Below, piece after piece: positions 21,061-32,524 of a stretch of 64,000 bases of DNA (its first letter is position 1; each line of letters begins with the position of its first letter). The notes beneath the pieces were generated by a model, which ran no database searches, was not told where the DNA came from, and saw nothing but the letters and a program-made list of their open reading frames with translations. The DNA comes from Blastobasis lacticolella. Lineage: Eukaryota > Arthropoda > Insecta > Lepidoptera > Blastobasidae. Made by a program: the position numbers and the translations under genes. The stretch is taken from positions 260,501 to 324,500 of the forward strand of contig LR990053.1 of NCBI GenBank assembly GCA_905147135.1, read 5' to 3'.

Positions 21061-21790
21061 TGATGTATAATATAACATAACCTATATAACAATACCACTT
21101 ATAACATTAATAATAGACTAATATAAATATAATAAGGCTTATATATAAATAAATAAATAATTTATTTCATTAACAAAGTTATTTATTATTACATACATAA
21201 TTATTATTCAAATTGTTACAATCAAATAATATGAATCTTTATTTTAATAAAATGAAATACCAAACTTAAAAATTTATATAAATTAGCAAGATATATCGTG
21301 CAGAAATCGTGTAGAGCTCGGCTAATCTAAAATGACGCGCCCCACTATCGCATTAACGCACACAAGCAAATTTAAAATATGGACGCAATACATATGCAAA
21401 TGCCGTTGTAATTGGTCATTCAGTTGCCGGTGAAATTCAAACGTAGGAACACGCGTCGTTCATTGGCTCCCACACAGATGAAGTGTCGTTATCAATATTT
21501 GCACTCACACATCGAAATCAACTAACTAAGTAGTGGGGCGCGTCATTTTAGACTAGACGAGCTCTACATCTGGTACTATATAGTACCAAACTTTCACCCG
21601 ATCGCCTTCCAGGCAGTTAAATCCGTCCAACCAGCTCCCGTGCTCGAGAATTAAAGCGATCGCTTACAATGCCTGCGCGAGTGTCGCGCGCACCGCGGCT
21701 GCCTCTGAAATATCACTCAACTTCCCTTGGCTCCCCTGTTTTGTACTTTTTTCGCTTTGTAGGGAGCGGAGGCCCCCTCCTTTTGATGGA
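21061..21790. repeat. Tandem duplication, right copy (carries a MITE)
   Basis: Matches 20370-21060 once the MITE is removed: 'aattagcaagatatatcgtg', 'cagaaatcgtgTAcatc', then CCAAACTTTCACCCGATCGC at 21587 onward. The GC-rich core differs at only a few positions from the left copy. Confidence 0.8.
21314..21564. mobile_element. 251-bp MITE with about 34-bp terminal inverted repeats and TA duplication
   Basis: Starts GAGCTCGGCTAATCTAAAAT and GACGCGCCCCACTA; ends with the near-complement TAGTGGGGCGCGTCATTTTA and GACTAGACGAGCTC. TA flanks both sides (21312-21313, 21565-21566). The unoccupied duplicate at 20841-20852 reads CGTGTACATCT and so preserves the empty site. A TA target suggests Tc1/mariner-type mobilisation. 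There is no transposase. Confidence 0.93.
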
Positions 21791-21933
21791 TGCCATAGTT
21801 GGCCAACTCCACTTTCGAATTCGACTTTTACCCCGGTTTATTGCATGCGTGGTTTCAAGTGCAGTTTTTGACCGCCGACGTCGGAAAAAGAGAAAGGGTT
21901 TCTTCGTAGAAAGAGAGGGGTTGTAAGGTTGAC

Positions 21934-22090
21934 GTGTGTATCTGTATATGTGTGTGTCTGTCTGTCTGTGGTATCGTAGTTCTTGATCGGTTGGACCGAT
22001 TTGAAGCGACTTATTTGTTTGAAAGCCTGTTTAATCGGGAGGGTTTGTTTCATAGAAATCGATTCAGTATTTTCCAAATTGTCATTTTGA
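21934..22090 (+). repeat. Dispersed repeat F ('gaccgatttcgatgagg'), copy 1
   Basis: Order: 'gtgtgtctgtctgtctgtgg', 'tatcgtagttctt', 'ttggaccgatttgaagcg', 'tttgtttgaaagcctg', 'atagaaatcgattcagta'. Other copies are at 47836-48028 (-), 50139-50325 (+), 57290-57478 (-), 57725-57870 (+) and 59245-59345 (-). Non-coding, about 180 bp, family unknown. Confidence 0.65.
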
Positions 22091-22185
22091 CCATGATCCA
22101 CAGGGGAATCTCACCAGATTGGATCATGGTTACCTACAAATTCAGTCGCCCGAATGTGTAGGTTTTATTACGATAGAGTAAATAT
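22091..22185 (-). mobile_element. SINE family A, internal fragment
   Basis: The minus strand gives 'cctacacattcgggcgactg', 'aatttgtaggtaaccatgat' and 'ccaatctggtgagattcccc', the mid-body of the family. Confidence 0.7.
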
Positions 22186-22560
22186 CTCAGTGATGAAAAA
22201 CTCAATAGAAAATACTGCTACCCATTTTTCGTTTTGCGAAGGTTGACATTCACCTTTTACAGTACGGTCGCCCGTCGACGTTGAAATTACTAAAAAGGTT
22301 ACCGTTTGGCATTGTGATATTGTTAAAGTTATCCCCATTTTGCATACTAAAACCGGAGTCTGAAAGATCGTATAAGTTGAAAATCTCGAATTTTATAATT
22401 TGTTACATTTGGAAGTTACCGCTTCAAATTTACACGTATTTTAATACGTACAGATTTTAAGACCGCTTCTGTTGCTGGTTTAGATTAGTCGGTGGAAAAG
22501 TTAACGCTCACTCAGCTGACGTGCTATTTACTTAATTTTATACACTGACATACTAGAATA
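22186..22560. other. No recognised feature
   Basis: AT-rich, unique in the window. Confidence 0.4.
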
Positions 22561-22814
22561 TTGGCCGTGTGGTGTCCGGCAGAGTAGAATAGCACCAACC
22601 CCTTCACTCATGGGTGTCGTACAAGGCGACTAATGTTTTCGAGGCAAAAAATCAAGAGTCTCCGTAGTCTGGAAAATGGGCAGCAGCATTTTCCATTGTT
22701 ATATTTAAACCCTGCGATCTCCAACCCGCCTGCCAAGCGTGGAGAAAATGGCAATAACCCCCCTTTCGTGGGAGAGGCCCTAAGTCCTGCAGTGAACTGT
22801 TACGGGCTGTGATT
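22561..22814 (-). repeat. Dispersed repeat R2, minus copy
   Basis: Reverse complement of the 260-bp unit at 25016-25275: 'cacagcccgtaacag', 'ttcactgcaggacttaggg', 'cctctcccacgaaagggggg', 'ggcgggttggagatcgcagg', 'ttggtgctattctactctgc', 'cggacaccacacggcc'. Confidence 0.75.
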
Positions 22815-24424
22815 TGTCTGTTTGTTATGATTTTAGTAATTTGAATGTCCACAGTGACCGTACTATCAATGGATCGGGATAGTGCTGCATTCCACTCTAT
22901 CTGCCTGACATTACACGGCCACAGTAATTATACCTATTTATTTGAAATATAATTGGCCAAAATCAATTTGTCCGAACGAAGTAATACATTTCAATTATAA
23001 AATAAATTAATGTCAACAAATATTAATATCATTAAATAATAATACAACCGTCAACACAATGCAATTCCCAATAAGGCTTCGTCCAAAATGGGTAGTCACG
23101 GCCACGTGACTGTTAATATCACTCAGTCGACCACACAACTGATAAAGCGCCTGCGGGGAGTGTGGGGTTTCGTGAAACGTCCTTTCATGAGGTCTCCAGT
23201 TGTCTGGTCGATCTACTATGTATACAAACAAATTCGTATCCAGGAAGGCGATATTTGAATTTCACCGATGACTGATTAAATTCATATGTGAAACACTTTT
23301 ACACTTGAATTTCATTTCGAACCATTGGAAACCGGGGTTGCCATGGGAGTGAAATAAAAGCGATTGTATTCATTACACACGTGTGTTCATTTCACGCAGT
23401 TATGGTGTGAATCGGTATAAAATAAAAAGTGTTAATGGACCGCACCTAATATAAAGTGTAACAGAATGTAACATTTTTAATCGGTGAATGTTGTGATTTT
23501 AACATTTCCGCAACGCGTTCCAAAAACTCCCGCGCTCCCACGAAATTAAATTCTACCGATAGCACTAGTTAAAATAAGTCAAACATATGAATTTGAAAAA
23601 TAGGGGTAATTAGAATTCGTATACGATTTTACGAGTTTTGTGTAATAATGTATTTAAAAATCGAGCCACTGTTCTGAGTTAGAATGTGTTTGTGTGAATA
23701 GTGTCATTAAACTAGCCGTAATTAAAGAGGTTAGCACTATCTAAATCCCAGTTAAGGAGGCATGTAGACGGTTTTAAAGTTCTGCCAACCGTGTGACAAA
23801 TGGCAGAGGGGGGAAGGGGGGGGGGGGGTCAAGGCCGAGCCACTCGCAAAACTAATTATTATCAATTCGAGGCCCCGTGGCCCCGGATTAGGGACCCAAA
23901 TTAATTTATAGCCATTTGCAAATACGCGAGGGATATGCAATATAAATCTTCGGAATTATTGTTGTACCTGAGATTTTGGAGCGGAGGTAAAGCTCGCGGA
24001 AACTTTTAAGCTCCACGTCAAGCGTAAAGCTCGTATGCGGCTGCGAACTCGGTTTTTTTTTTCAGAAATAGCTACTTACGCGTAATCTGACGTGGAATGT
24101 AAGTCGAACAGCGGTTTTGTAGAGTTTTGCTATTTGTCTAGGATTATTCGAACACGTCCGGGCCATATTCAAATATAACATGTACTTTTGTGGCAGCAGG
24201 ATTACTGTAAATAAAAGAGCATTTATGAAAATATTAATGAATGTGAAATAAGCTGTGGCATGGGCCAAATAGATTGGCAACATAGGTCGTTGACCTATTG
24301 GTCGGAGCTAATTTGTATGTGGTCAGAGCGATTGTTGTAATAGGCTGAAAAAGGCCATATTTGTCAAAATATTATGTAGGTTACTCGTGTGTAAATCAAC
24401 GGCTTTAATTAAATGGTCCATGAC
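22815..24424. other. No gene recognised; one G13 run
   Basis: Mostly AT-rich. A run of 13 G lies at 23816-23828 just after GGGGGG and AA. The stretch 23230-23470 has repeated 'tgaaatt/ttcatttc' words but no clear unit. Confidence 0.4.
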
Positions 24425-24702
24425 AGAGAGTTCATCTTCACACCTTAGAGCCAAATTGGTCGCGAACTGTGCGGTTCCAAAGGTACTATCTCCCACGCAC
24501 ACTAAGGTTGTGGAATGAACTACCTGGACAGGTTTTCCCTGGAGGGTATACAGAGTTCTTCAAGAAAGGGGTTAAAAGGTTTTACGGGGTCGGCAATGCG
24601 TGGATGCCCCTGGTATTGCAAACGTCCATAGGCTGCGGTGACTGCTTACCATAAGGCGGGCTGTAAACTTGATTGCCACCGTAGAGGTATAAAAAAAAAG
24701 GT
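24425..24702 (+). pseudogene. LINE family 4 C-terminus and 3' tail
   Basis: The plus frame reads RFQRYYLPRTLRLWNELPGQ, VFPGGYTEFFKKGVKRFYG and so on. L.RT.RLWNELP...F...FK is the conserved C-terminal motif of many non-LTR RTs. The tail 'ctgcttaccataaggcgggc', 'tgattgccacc' and an A9 run at 24694-24702 close it. Related tails are at 27955-28198 (+) and 53448-53578 (-). Confidence 0.88.
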
Positions 24703-24744
24703 GGAGGACGTTGCACTTTAAATAAAATTTTCGTTTTAAATAAT

Positions 24745-24852
24745 GTTTTTCTGGGTCATCCTCTAAAGAGCCGGTTTTCCAGATTCGCGTTATATACCTC
24801 TTTCGTCAATCTTCTTTCATCCATTCGCTCTACATGCCCGAACCATCTCAAC
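24745..24852 (-). pseudogene. RTE-type LINE RT fragment
   Basis: The minus strand reads MLRWFGHVERMDERRLTKE then VYNANLENRLFRG, a stop, PRK. RWFGHVERM...RLTK is the conserved motif downstream of the RT domain in RTE-clade elements. About 35 residues survive. Confidence 0.85.
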
Positions 24853-25015
24853 ATTTATAAATTAGTTCCAACGTCCGCTGTTGCTAATCTATTTGGCACC
24901 GACTATAGATCGGTCTAACAGAACCGTAGCAATATTATGGTCCCTGCCGGTGCCGGTTGTGTACGAGCAATTCTAGGAGGATTTTTAATGTTTTTTAGCC
25001 CAGTATTACCTATTC

Positions 25016-25275
25016 ATCATCACAGCCCGTAACAGTCCACTGCAGGACTTAAGGCCTCTTCCACGAAAGGGGAGGTTATTGCCATAACCTCCACGCTTGG
25101 CAGGCGGGTTGGAGATCGCAGTGCTTAAATATAACAATGGAAAATGCTGCTGCCCATTTTCCTGACTACGGAGACTCTTGATTTGTTGCCTCGAAAACAT
25201 GAGTCGCCTTCTACGACACCCATGATTGTAAAAGGTTGGTGCTATTCTACTCTGCCGGACACCACACGGCCAATT
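25016..25275 (+). repeat. Dispersed repeat R2, reference copy
   Basis: 'catcacagcccgtaacagtc', 'cactgcaggacttaagg', 'cctcttccacgaaagggg', 'cttggcaggcgggttggaga', 'tcgcagtgcttaaatataac', 'cgccttctacgacaccca', 'ggtgctattctactctgccg', 'gacaccacacggcc'. Five loci in the window. No terminal inverted repeats and no frame. Possibly a LINE or SINE 3' portion, since copies begin next to CATCATCACA. Confidence 0.75.
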
Positions 25276-25315
25276 ACCTGTTACTATTATTTATTATATT
25301 TATAAATAATATTTA

Positions 25316-25405
25316 CTTATTTTATGCTACGCAGTGAAAAACGAGCAGACAGCCCACCTGATGGTAAGCGGTAACTGTCGCTCTAAACATCTACGATTCA
25401 CGCAT
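25316..25405 (-). mobile_element. LINE tail repeat K, minus copy
   Basis: 'cgagcagacagcccacctga', 'tggtaagcggtaac', 'catctacgattcacgcatta' is the complement of the repeat at 32525-32722, 32770-32892 and 47387-47585. Confidence 0.65.
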
Positions 25406-27097
25406 TAAGTGAGAAGTATTCAATAAAGATTTCGAGAACGTTTTCGCATGCCTTTAAATAACAATGAGGGTCTTCATTTTATGAATTCTAGAGGGCGACA
25501 TGCCTGCAGCCATCAGACAATCAATACAGGTTCCAGCGATATCTCATTCATCAACATCGGCCCAGTAGTTTTTGAGCTACGACCATGCACATATATTGTA
25601 CACCTATATCTAATTTCATTACCCTACTTTGGCTACGGCTTAGTCGGTTAAAACGAGAATAATGCAATTTTTACATTTGACTTAAATTCAGAATAAGCAA
25701 AAAGCGTGAGAGCAAATCAAAGTGGAATAAGTATTTTGAAAAGCGGAGCGACGCGTAACATAGTGGAATTGATACAAAAATGGACCTTATTTTGTGAGGT
25801 TTACATTACACATTTATTTTCACTTCCACTTTTTGTTTTGAATTTAGATGACTGAATTTAGCCTAATATAATAAGCACATAAACAAGAAGCCAGATATCT
25901 TACATAATATTACTGTTCATAACCTCCCTTAGAAACTCCCTACATTATGACCATCGAAATGAGCCCACAATTCGCACAATAACGCAACACTAATTATTGT
26001 GGCATTATGAATAACTTGCGGGGGTTTGGTCTATCATTCCCTGCGGAGGGGAGGGGGGGGGGGGGTCCAATATATTTGGGAGGTGTACTGGGTATTCAGC
26101 GGGGCGCCGTTCGAAAGACATCGTTAGGCACACCCGGCGACTCCTAAATAACCAAAGCAGGAGACGCGAGGGCGGCGCGCTGTCGATGCGGCCGCTGCGG
26201 TGGTCTAATGGTGTAACCGGATTATACCGGATCCAAAAACCGGATCGGATTTAGAATAATAGTTAAAATGTATGTGCATGTGTCGGGCATGTGGTATTCG
26301 GTAGCAGCGACATCGGCTTATTAATGTCGTAGGTACAAGGCTAGGCAGACTATTTTGTGCCAGCTCATGACAGGGCTCTTTTCATGGGCTGATGAAAATA
26401 TGATCGTTGTATTGCTCTAGTATTATCTTTTTCTATTGAAACGTACTTTCTGCAACGGGCACCATAGGTACGCGTTTTTTCTGTTACGTTTTCATGCCTC
26501 GTTGAACAGATTTGGATAACAACCGAACAAGATCAAAGAATCAAATCATCATCTCGATTGTCTCCACCTAGCCCTATGATATACGGGCGTGAGTATATTT
26601 GTAAGTAAATATTTATTCTAAATAAAAGGTGCGTGAAGGGAATAATGACGCAATAAAACTATCATTCGTTTATAAGGTATTCTTGACAATTTTGAATCAT
26701 GCTAATTGAATACTATTTTAGAGATTTGATTATTTTAATTAATTGTATTTTAATATTGACATTAACTATTAGTAATTCTATTCATAAAACTATTTAAAAT
26801 GACCATGTATGATTATTGGTACGAATAAATGAAAATGAATATGAATATTTAAGGTAGAAAACCTATTATTGCAGATAAAATCGCACTCGAAAGCTGGTTA
26901 TATTCTCTTTATTATCAAACAAATTGTAAATACAAGCACATTATTAACGTTAAAATTATGATTCTACCATTAAAAAATTATTATAAACAGATAAAAACCT
27001 TGTTGTGGCTAGTCGAGATTTAAATTTTTATAACACATTTTCATTAACCAAATTAATGCTCATTTAATAAAATGTTATTAAATGCATACGTTAAATT
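25406..27097. other. No gene recognised; one G13 run
   Basis: A run of 13 G lies at 26053-26065. The stretch 26150-26235 is CpG-rich and holds a tRNA A-box lookalike (TGGTCTAATGGT) with no matching B box. The rest is AT-rich. Confidence 0.4.
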
Positions 27098-27330
27098 TTT
27101 TTTGTGTCATACAGTAGGCAAACAGGCAAGCGGGCCACCTGCTGGAAAGTGGTCACCACTGCCTATAGACATTAGCAACACAAAGAGTATCGCCAATGCG
27201 TTGCCCACCTCTATAACACATTGCTCTGGCAGCAAAAAGACAAATGCCCCTCCACTGCCAAGGCCACGGTTCCCCAAATCCCCACCTCATGGAGCACTGG
27301 AAACCTTACTCACCGGCAGAAACACAACAC
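27098..27330 (-). mobile_element. LINE tail repeat (CGGGCCACCTGCTGG family)
   Basis: After a T-run, 'caaacaggcaagcgggccac', 'tgctggaaagtggtcacca', 'atcgccaatgcgttgcccac', 'ctctataacacattgctctg', then a longer 3'-UTR part ('aaggccacggttccccaaat', 'aacacaacactatttaaaag') that 50345-50830 also contains. Confidence 0.7.
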
Positions 27331-27751
27331 TATTTAAAAGAGTATTGTTTAGCTGCGGTATTCTGTAAGGTGGAAATTAAGAGCAGAACAGCCCGGATAA
27401 AGTAATCACAAGTTCGTACTTAATTTCATGTAAGTAAATCATCCTCTCAGGACTGTGCCTTTGATATCTAACGAACTGTGTATCTGTAGTGGTGGTCAAG
27501 GTTCGTGGTTCGTGGTTTCCACTTTAACACAAGTCAGCTCCATCGACCATCTGTTAGGCGCGCTGATCCTACACGTTATGTTAGTGACTTTAGTTCTTTG
27601 ATGGTTTCTCATGTGAAGTCTATCCGTCATTGAAGGAAGTAAACATTGATTATATATATTAAAATATCCATTAACAATCCGATTGCAATAGATGCAGTTC
27701 CATATACAATCAGAAAAAGCAAGACATTTTTTCCGTAGCGTCCGATTATAA
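27331..27751. other. No recognised feature
   Basis: No frame or shared repeat seen. Confidence 0.4.
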
Positions 27752-27945
27752 TCATCTTAGCGTCAATATCGCGATTGTGCTGACGCGTTCGAGGACCTAG
27801 GATGCCTTGAGCACCTTGACCATGATCCAGGATTTGGCAGATCAGATAATTACTATCATCTGACCTCAGTGACCCTGTTAAGAGGGGAACCTGACCAGAT
27901 TGCATCATAGTTATCTTACGATGATTTCCCTCGCCGTGAGAGCCT
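27752..27945 (-). mobile_element. SINE family A, 3' two-thirds
   Basis: The minus strand includes 'ctctcacggcgagggaaatc', 'tgatgcaatctggtcaggtt', 'cccctcttaacagggtcact', 'atcatggtcaaggtgctcaa' and 'gcacaatcgcgatattgacg'. The head is absent. Confidence 0.8.
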
Positions 27946-27954
27946 TGGCTAGTA

Positions 27955-28198
27955 TTGAATTAACTCAGGGAATTTCCCTTCTTCCACACACACTAAGGTT
28001 GTGATATGAACTACCTGGAGAGGTTTTCCCTGAAGATGGACAACATGGAGTTCTTCAAGAAAGAAGTGAAATGGTTTCTCCAGGGTCGGCAATGCATGGG
28101 TGATGCCCCTGGTCACCCAACTACCAAACGTCCATAGGCTGCTGTAACTGCTTACCATAAGGCAGGCCGTAAGCTTGTTTGCCACCTTAGTGGCACTG
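27955..28198 (+). pseudogene. LINE family 4 C-terminus, frameshifted
   Basis: In pieces of two frames it reads FLPHTLRL, stop, YELPGEVFPEDG and later GNAWVMPLV, matching LPRTLRLWNELPGQVFPGG of 24425-24702, followed by the same tail 'ctgcttaccataaggcaggc'. Confidence 0.8.
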
Positions 28199-28256
28199 GA
28201 GATCGAACTTGGTACCTTTCGCTTACCATTTAGCAACTGAGCCACCGTCGCTCAGT
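28199..28256 (-). mobile_element. SINE family A head (tRNA-like) fragment
   Basis: The minus strand reads GAGCGACGGTGGCTCAGTTG, then 'gtaagcgaaaggtaccaag' and 'ttcgatctcc', a degenerate A box and B box. Confidence 0.65.
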
Positions 28257-28619
28257 ACGATCCGTTTCGTACGCAGTAAATACGCAGCTTTACCATGTTA
28301 ACACTCCGTAATGACAACCGCAGCCACATCGCGCCGGGAATTATCGACTGTACGATATTATCGATAATTTACGGGAACCGCGCCGTCACTAGCGGCCTCC
28401 GAGCGCCGATATTAAAAAATGTACACAATTAATCTTGGTTTTTACAACCTAATTGCGAACTGAGAGCAGTTCCCCTCCGCAGTTATGCTGCCTTTAAATC
28501 ACTGGATCTGCTACAAACGTCTACTAGGGTGGATTAAAGCAATCCGGGCGACTTCGTCATGTTCTTAAACTAGTCCCTAGCACTTCTACTATTGACGGTA
28601 TATATGGTAAGTTTTCTAA

Positions 28620-28842
28620 GGAGCGGCGGTGGCCGAGCGGTGGGTACCCGACTCATAAGTGAGAGGTACCGGGATCGAATCCCGCTGCGGCCATGTGGCA
28701 ATGTCGTGAGGGAAAACATCGTGATGAACCCTGCACATTCAGGCGACTGAATGTGCATCCGTAACCCAATCTGGTCAGGTTCCCCTGGTAGCAGGGTTAT
28801 GGAGGTCAGATGGCAGTCACTCCACTGTAAATACTTAACAAG
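28620..28842 (+). mobile_element. SINE family A, head and body, internal deletion
   Basis: A box TGGCCGAGCGG, B-box region GGGATCGAATCCCGCTGCGG, then 'gtgagggaaaacatcgtgat', 'caggcgactgaatgtgcatc', 'ctggtcaggttcccctggta'. A segment of about 50 bp after the head is deleted relative to other copies. Confidence 0.88.
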
Positions 28843-30622
28843 ATTTTTTTTCTATTGTGGTCTCCTGTCCGTCAGCCAAGCGGCTTTTTTAAATTTGTTT
28901 CTTTTATAATATTTTGAAAATGATTACCGCCGTCCACATTCACCCATAACACCCGGAGAGTCTCGAATGCGTTTATGTTACAGCGCTTCAGGTGGTTCTG
29001 GTAAAATTATGAACTATTTACTAATGAACTATTTACATGTAATTGTAGATGTGGAAAAAAAGCTATCATTTTGTTTACTGCGGCATTTGAAACAAATTAG
29101 GCCGTAAGTTGATAACGACTTCGATTCTGAGGCTTCTATTTCTCTTCACGCCTAGCAGACAGGTTGGAAATCTCAGGATTAAAAATACCTGTAAGTATAA
29201 TAACCGTCTTCAAAGGTCCTACTAAATCTGCCTCATTCATGAAGCTTTAGTAGCCATGTACAGCAAGCATAAGTGAAGGAATTGGCATTGGCGCTATATA
29301 TTTCTATCAAAAATCCAGTATGTAATAATATCGCTATCTCTTAAGAAAGTGAAGCCTGAGCCACCAATTGGAGCGGAACGAGACAAAGCCAGCAACCCTT
29401 ACGCCATTACTCTTTAATGCAGATCAATCCAAACAGAGCGGCGTATTGGCAAACTTTACGGGCAAAGGTAAGAAAACGTATCAAGTCGAAACTTAGCCGC
29501 GACCGAGTGACCCGAACGCCCGAAACTTTCGGTCGGGGACCTTTATCAATATCATCTATAGAGGAATGCTGCCGAAATGAAAGAATCTGCTCTATTCACA
29601 AAAAGGGGCCCGGGAATGGGAAACGAAATTTTCTCGTACCGACCTTTTCTTTTGTCAGATGTTTATCTTCAGTGCCTTAAAGGGACCCGACCCGTACCCA
29701 GATACACTGTAATTTGCATTGCCCGTGATCGATATGCTGTGAGGGTTTACATTGCTCGTGGTGGAACACTGGACGTTGGTAGCTGTGTAGCTAGACCGCA
29801 ATGGATTTCGCTCGGGGTTAGTGCTCGCCGCTAAAAAGATACTATATTCAGAGCAACGAATACAGCTTAAAGATGAACCCGAAATAAGATAAATCTATTG
29901 ACGAAAATAGCCCTTAATTTGGACTCTTTGAAAATATAAATACACTTAGCAGTAATGTAAAAATAAATACTTTTAATGCCGCTATGGTATTGTGTTTAGC
30001 GGCTTCAGGGGGCGGGGCGCGGGGCCCGTGCTAATTCTTTGAGTGCTCACTTTTTGTTCGTTTCCTCCACAAAAATGAGTGCTCATTACTCGGTTCTCGC
30101 GAGATGTTTATTTGTTAACAGGTCTCTACAATTTTCTTTTTCTCAACAGTCGAAATATATCAACGTATCTTTCACGCTCCCAGATGTTTTGGGGAACGTA
30201 CCTACGCGCGTTATTAAATATATATCATCGTTATAACATGATATGTCTGTGTTTTGTAATATTCGCCTTTTGTAAGTCGGAATTTGGGTCAAGGTCGCTT
30301 GTCTAATGGAATACATGGGATACGAAGGTACGATGAGCAGAAAATGTAAACTTAGAAGCGATTACTTTGTATGTCTTTTGTATTATAGGCACCAAAAAAA
30401 ATTAAAATTTTATGTAAACTTTTGTGGGTCTCCTAAAATTCTACTATCTCTACAAAGTGGAATTATTCTTGTACTTGATGACGACTAGCCTACGGCGCCC
30501 TCACAGTCTAACTGGAAAAACTTAAATTCAATTGCAATAATAGAAAAGCTAGATTTTCAGGTTTCAAGAACAACTCTATTGATTGTCGTATATTATTTAG
30601 CTGCGGTTCATTACAGCTTCAA
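28843..30622. other. No gene recognised
   Basis: Open frames at 29417-29834 (up to 87 codons) have basic composition but no motif. A GC-box-like GGGGGCGGGGCGCGGGG lies at about 30009-30025, followed by two GAGTGCTCA words 34 bp apart. Confidence 0.4.
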
Positions 30623-30940
30623 GAGCGTCGGTGGCTTAGTGGTTAAGGCATCCGACTCGTAAGCGAGAAGTACCCGTTTGGTACCCACCATTACCAATAA
30701 CACTCCGTACGATAATCTTACGGCGAGGGAAAACACCGTGATGAGACCTGCACACTCAGACGACAAAATGCGTAACCACGACCCAATCTAGTTAGGTTTC
30801 CCTGTTAATATGGTAACGGAGGTCAGATGGCAGTCGCTCCACAGTAATTACCTGATCTGTCAAATCATGGTCAAAGCGGACCTCGCGCCGTCGCGCACGA
30901 TAGCACAACCGGGACATTATCGCCAAGATGACCATACCAT
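30623..30940 (+). mobile_element. SINE family A, near full length, diverged
   Basis: AGAGCGTCGGTGGCTTAGTG head, then 'ggcatccgactcgtaagcga', 'cgagggaaaacaccgtgatg', 'ggtcagatggcagtcgctcc', 'acagtaattacctgatctgt', 'gcacaaccgggacattatcg'. The B box is lost. Confidence 0.88.
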
Positions 30941-31376
30941 TTGCCTGTTTGTCTGCCGCACAACAAAATACAATAATTGTTAGTATAAAACATACTGTTC
31001 TGCCTCATCACGTACAAAGATCAACCTCAACAGGCAAGCCCGTTAACCGGGAAGCGAATCAATTACGCGCAAAAGGGCAACCGTCCCAATGAATTCGAGA
31101 GCTCGCGAGCGAATGTTTTTGTTTCGGTACAAATTAATTTCTCTCTCGTGTTGGGTTGATTTTTTCCTCGTGTTTATTTGGTGGCTCGTCTTGTGAAATG
31201 AAGGGTTGTTAGGACGAGGGTCGTCCCGGCGGCGTCGTCCGTTAATTACGGGTGAAGCAGCCCTGCCTCGCTCCCCGCTCCCCGTGCCTTGTGCTTAGGA
31301 GCTACTGGTCAGCTTCCTGGGGCGATTTTCAGGGAGAAGGCTAGAGTGAATAGGCCGTGATGATGATCTAAGATTA

Positions 31377-31440
31377 TCTAGACAGACATGCTCCATTTTC
31401 AGCCGCATCGTCGCTTACTGCCAGGTGAAATAGCCGTCAA
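31377..31440 (+). repeat. Dispersed repeat 'ctagacagacatgctcc'
   Basis: Second copy of the repeat at 6196-6263. It lies just upstream of an RTE tail. Confidence 0.45.
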
Positions 31441-31496
31441 ATGCCTAAAAAAACATTTAGAACAAAAAGTATGTCCATATAGGCTCTAAGCATACA

Positions 31497-31660
31497 GGAA
31501 GTCGAAGCGTAGGTGCGCCCCCCATGAGATGAACAGACGACATAGTAAAGTTCGTTGGGAGCCGATGGATGCAAAAGGCACAGAATGGATCGGTGTGGAA
31601 GGCGTGGGGCGAGGTCTATGTCCAGCAATTATGTCCATAATATTGAAATTATGATGATGA
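31497..31660 (+). pseudogene. RTE-type LINE C-terminus with stop codon
   Basis: The plus frame reads GSRSVGAPPMR, stop, TDDIVKFVGSRWMQKAQNGS, VWKAWGEVYVQQLCP, then the TGATGATGAT tail near 31653. Same C-terminal module as 8033-8205. Confidence 0.85.
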
Positions 31661-31690
31661 TTACGTATTTATCTGCGCTTCTTTTGTATT

Positions 31691-32044
31691 CTTGGCGCTA
31701 ACGACCTGGTTGTACTCTTGCGCGTAAGGTCCCGGAGTCCGCCTTTACCGTGATATAGCTGATATTTGGCAGGTCAAGCAATTACAGTGGAGCGACTGCT
31801 AGCTGACTTCCGTAATCCTTATAAGAGGGGAACCTGGCCAGATTAGATCATGGTTACATATTTAGTCGCCTGATTGTGTATGTTTCATAGCGATGTTTTC
31901 CCTCACCATAAGTGCATCGGTAGTTGTTCAACTAATGTACAATAATTTCAGAAAAGAGTCATTGATACATGGCGGTACTACGGTTCGAAACTGGTACCTC
32001 AGGGTACGAGTCGGACCCCTTAACTATTAGGCCACCGACGCTCC
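31691..32044 (-). mobile_element. SINE family A, full length
   Basis: The minus strand starts GGAGCGTCGGTGGCCTAATA, passes 'ggtccgactcgtaccctgag', 'gtaccagtttcgaaccgtag', 'gtgagggaaaacatcgctat', 'gcgactaaatatgtaaccat', 'ggtcaggttcccctctt/ggccaggttcccc' and 'tacaaccaggtcgttagcgc'. The longest family member here (about 354 bp). Confidence 0.88.
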
Positions 32045-32524
32045 CAACGTACGTACAATAATCACCATGGCAAATATTCACAGACAACACTATGCCTTTC
32101 CAAAACACTTTTGATCTCACCTAAAATAAATCAAAATACTTTAACTCTCATTATTAACTTTCAATTTATACAATATTTGCATTGACTATATCCATTTGTT
32201 CGGTACTATGTTACACCTAAACACATTCTAAAAGAAGACGACACAACTTTATATTCGTCGCGAGATCGTTCCATAACGTTACTTCAAATATAGCCTCCCA
32301 AAATCCTTCACATCACAGTCATAAAGGCACGAAAATAGGAGGATATTTGAGCAATCGGTCTGCGTCGAAATCGACGGCTCTTGCCCGTCGCGGCCCGGTG
32401 ATGGATAGCGGCGCACGCCTGATGCAGCCGGCTGGACTGACGGCCTCTGGCCACTCCATACCTACTCCATACATACAGATAGTAGTTCATAGTCAATGTT
32501 TGCATTGTTGTGTTCCGGTTTGGA
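32045..32524. other. No recognised feature
   Basis: Short open frames at 32308-32556 on both strands overlap each other and have no motif. Confidence 0.4.

Noticed and set aside
26198..26245. tRNA-Glu/Asp-like A box (GGTGGTCTAATGGT)
   Set aside because: No matching B box GGTTCGANNCC within 60 bases and no acceptor stem pairing.
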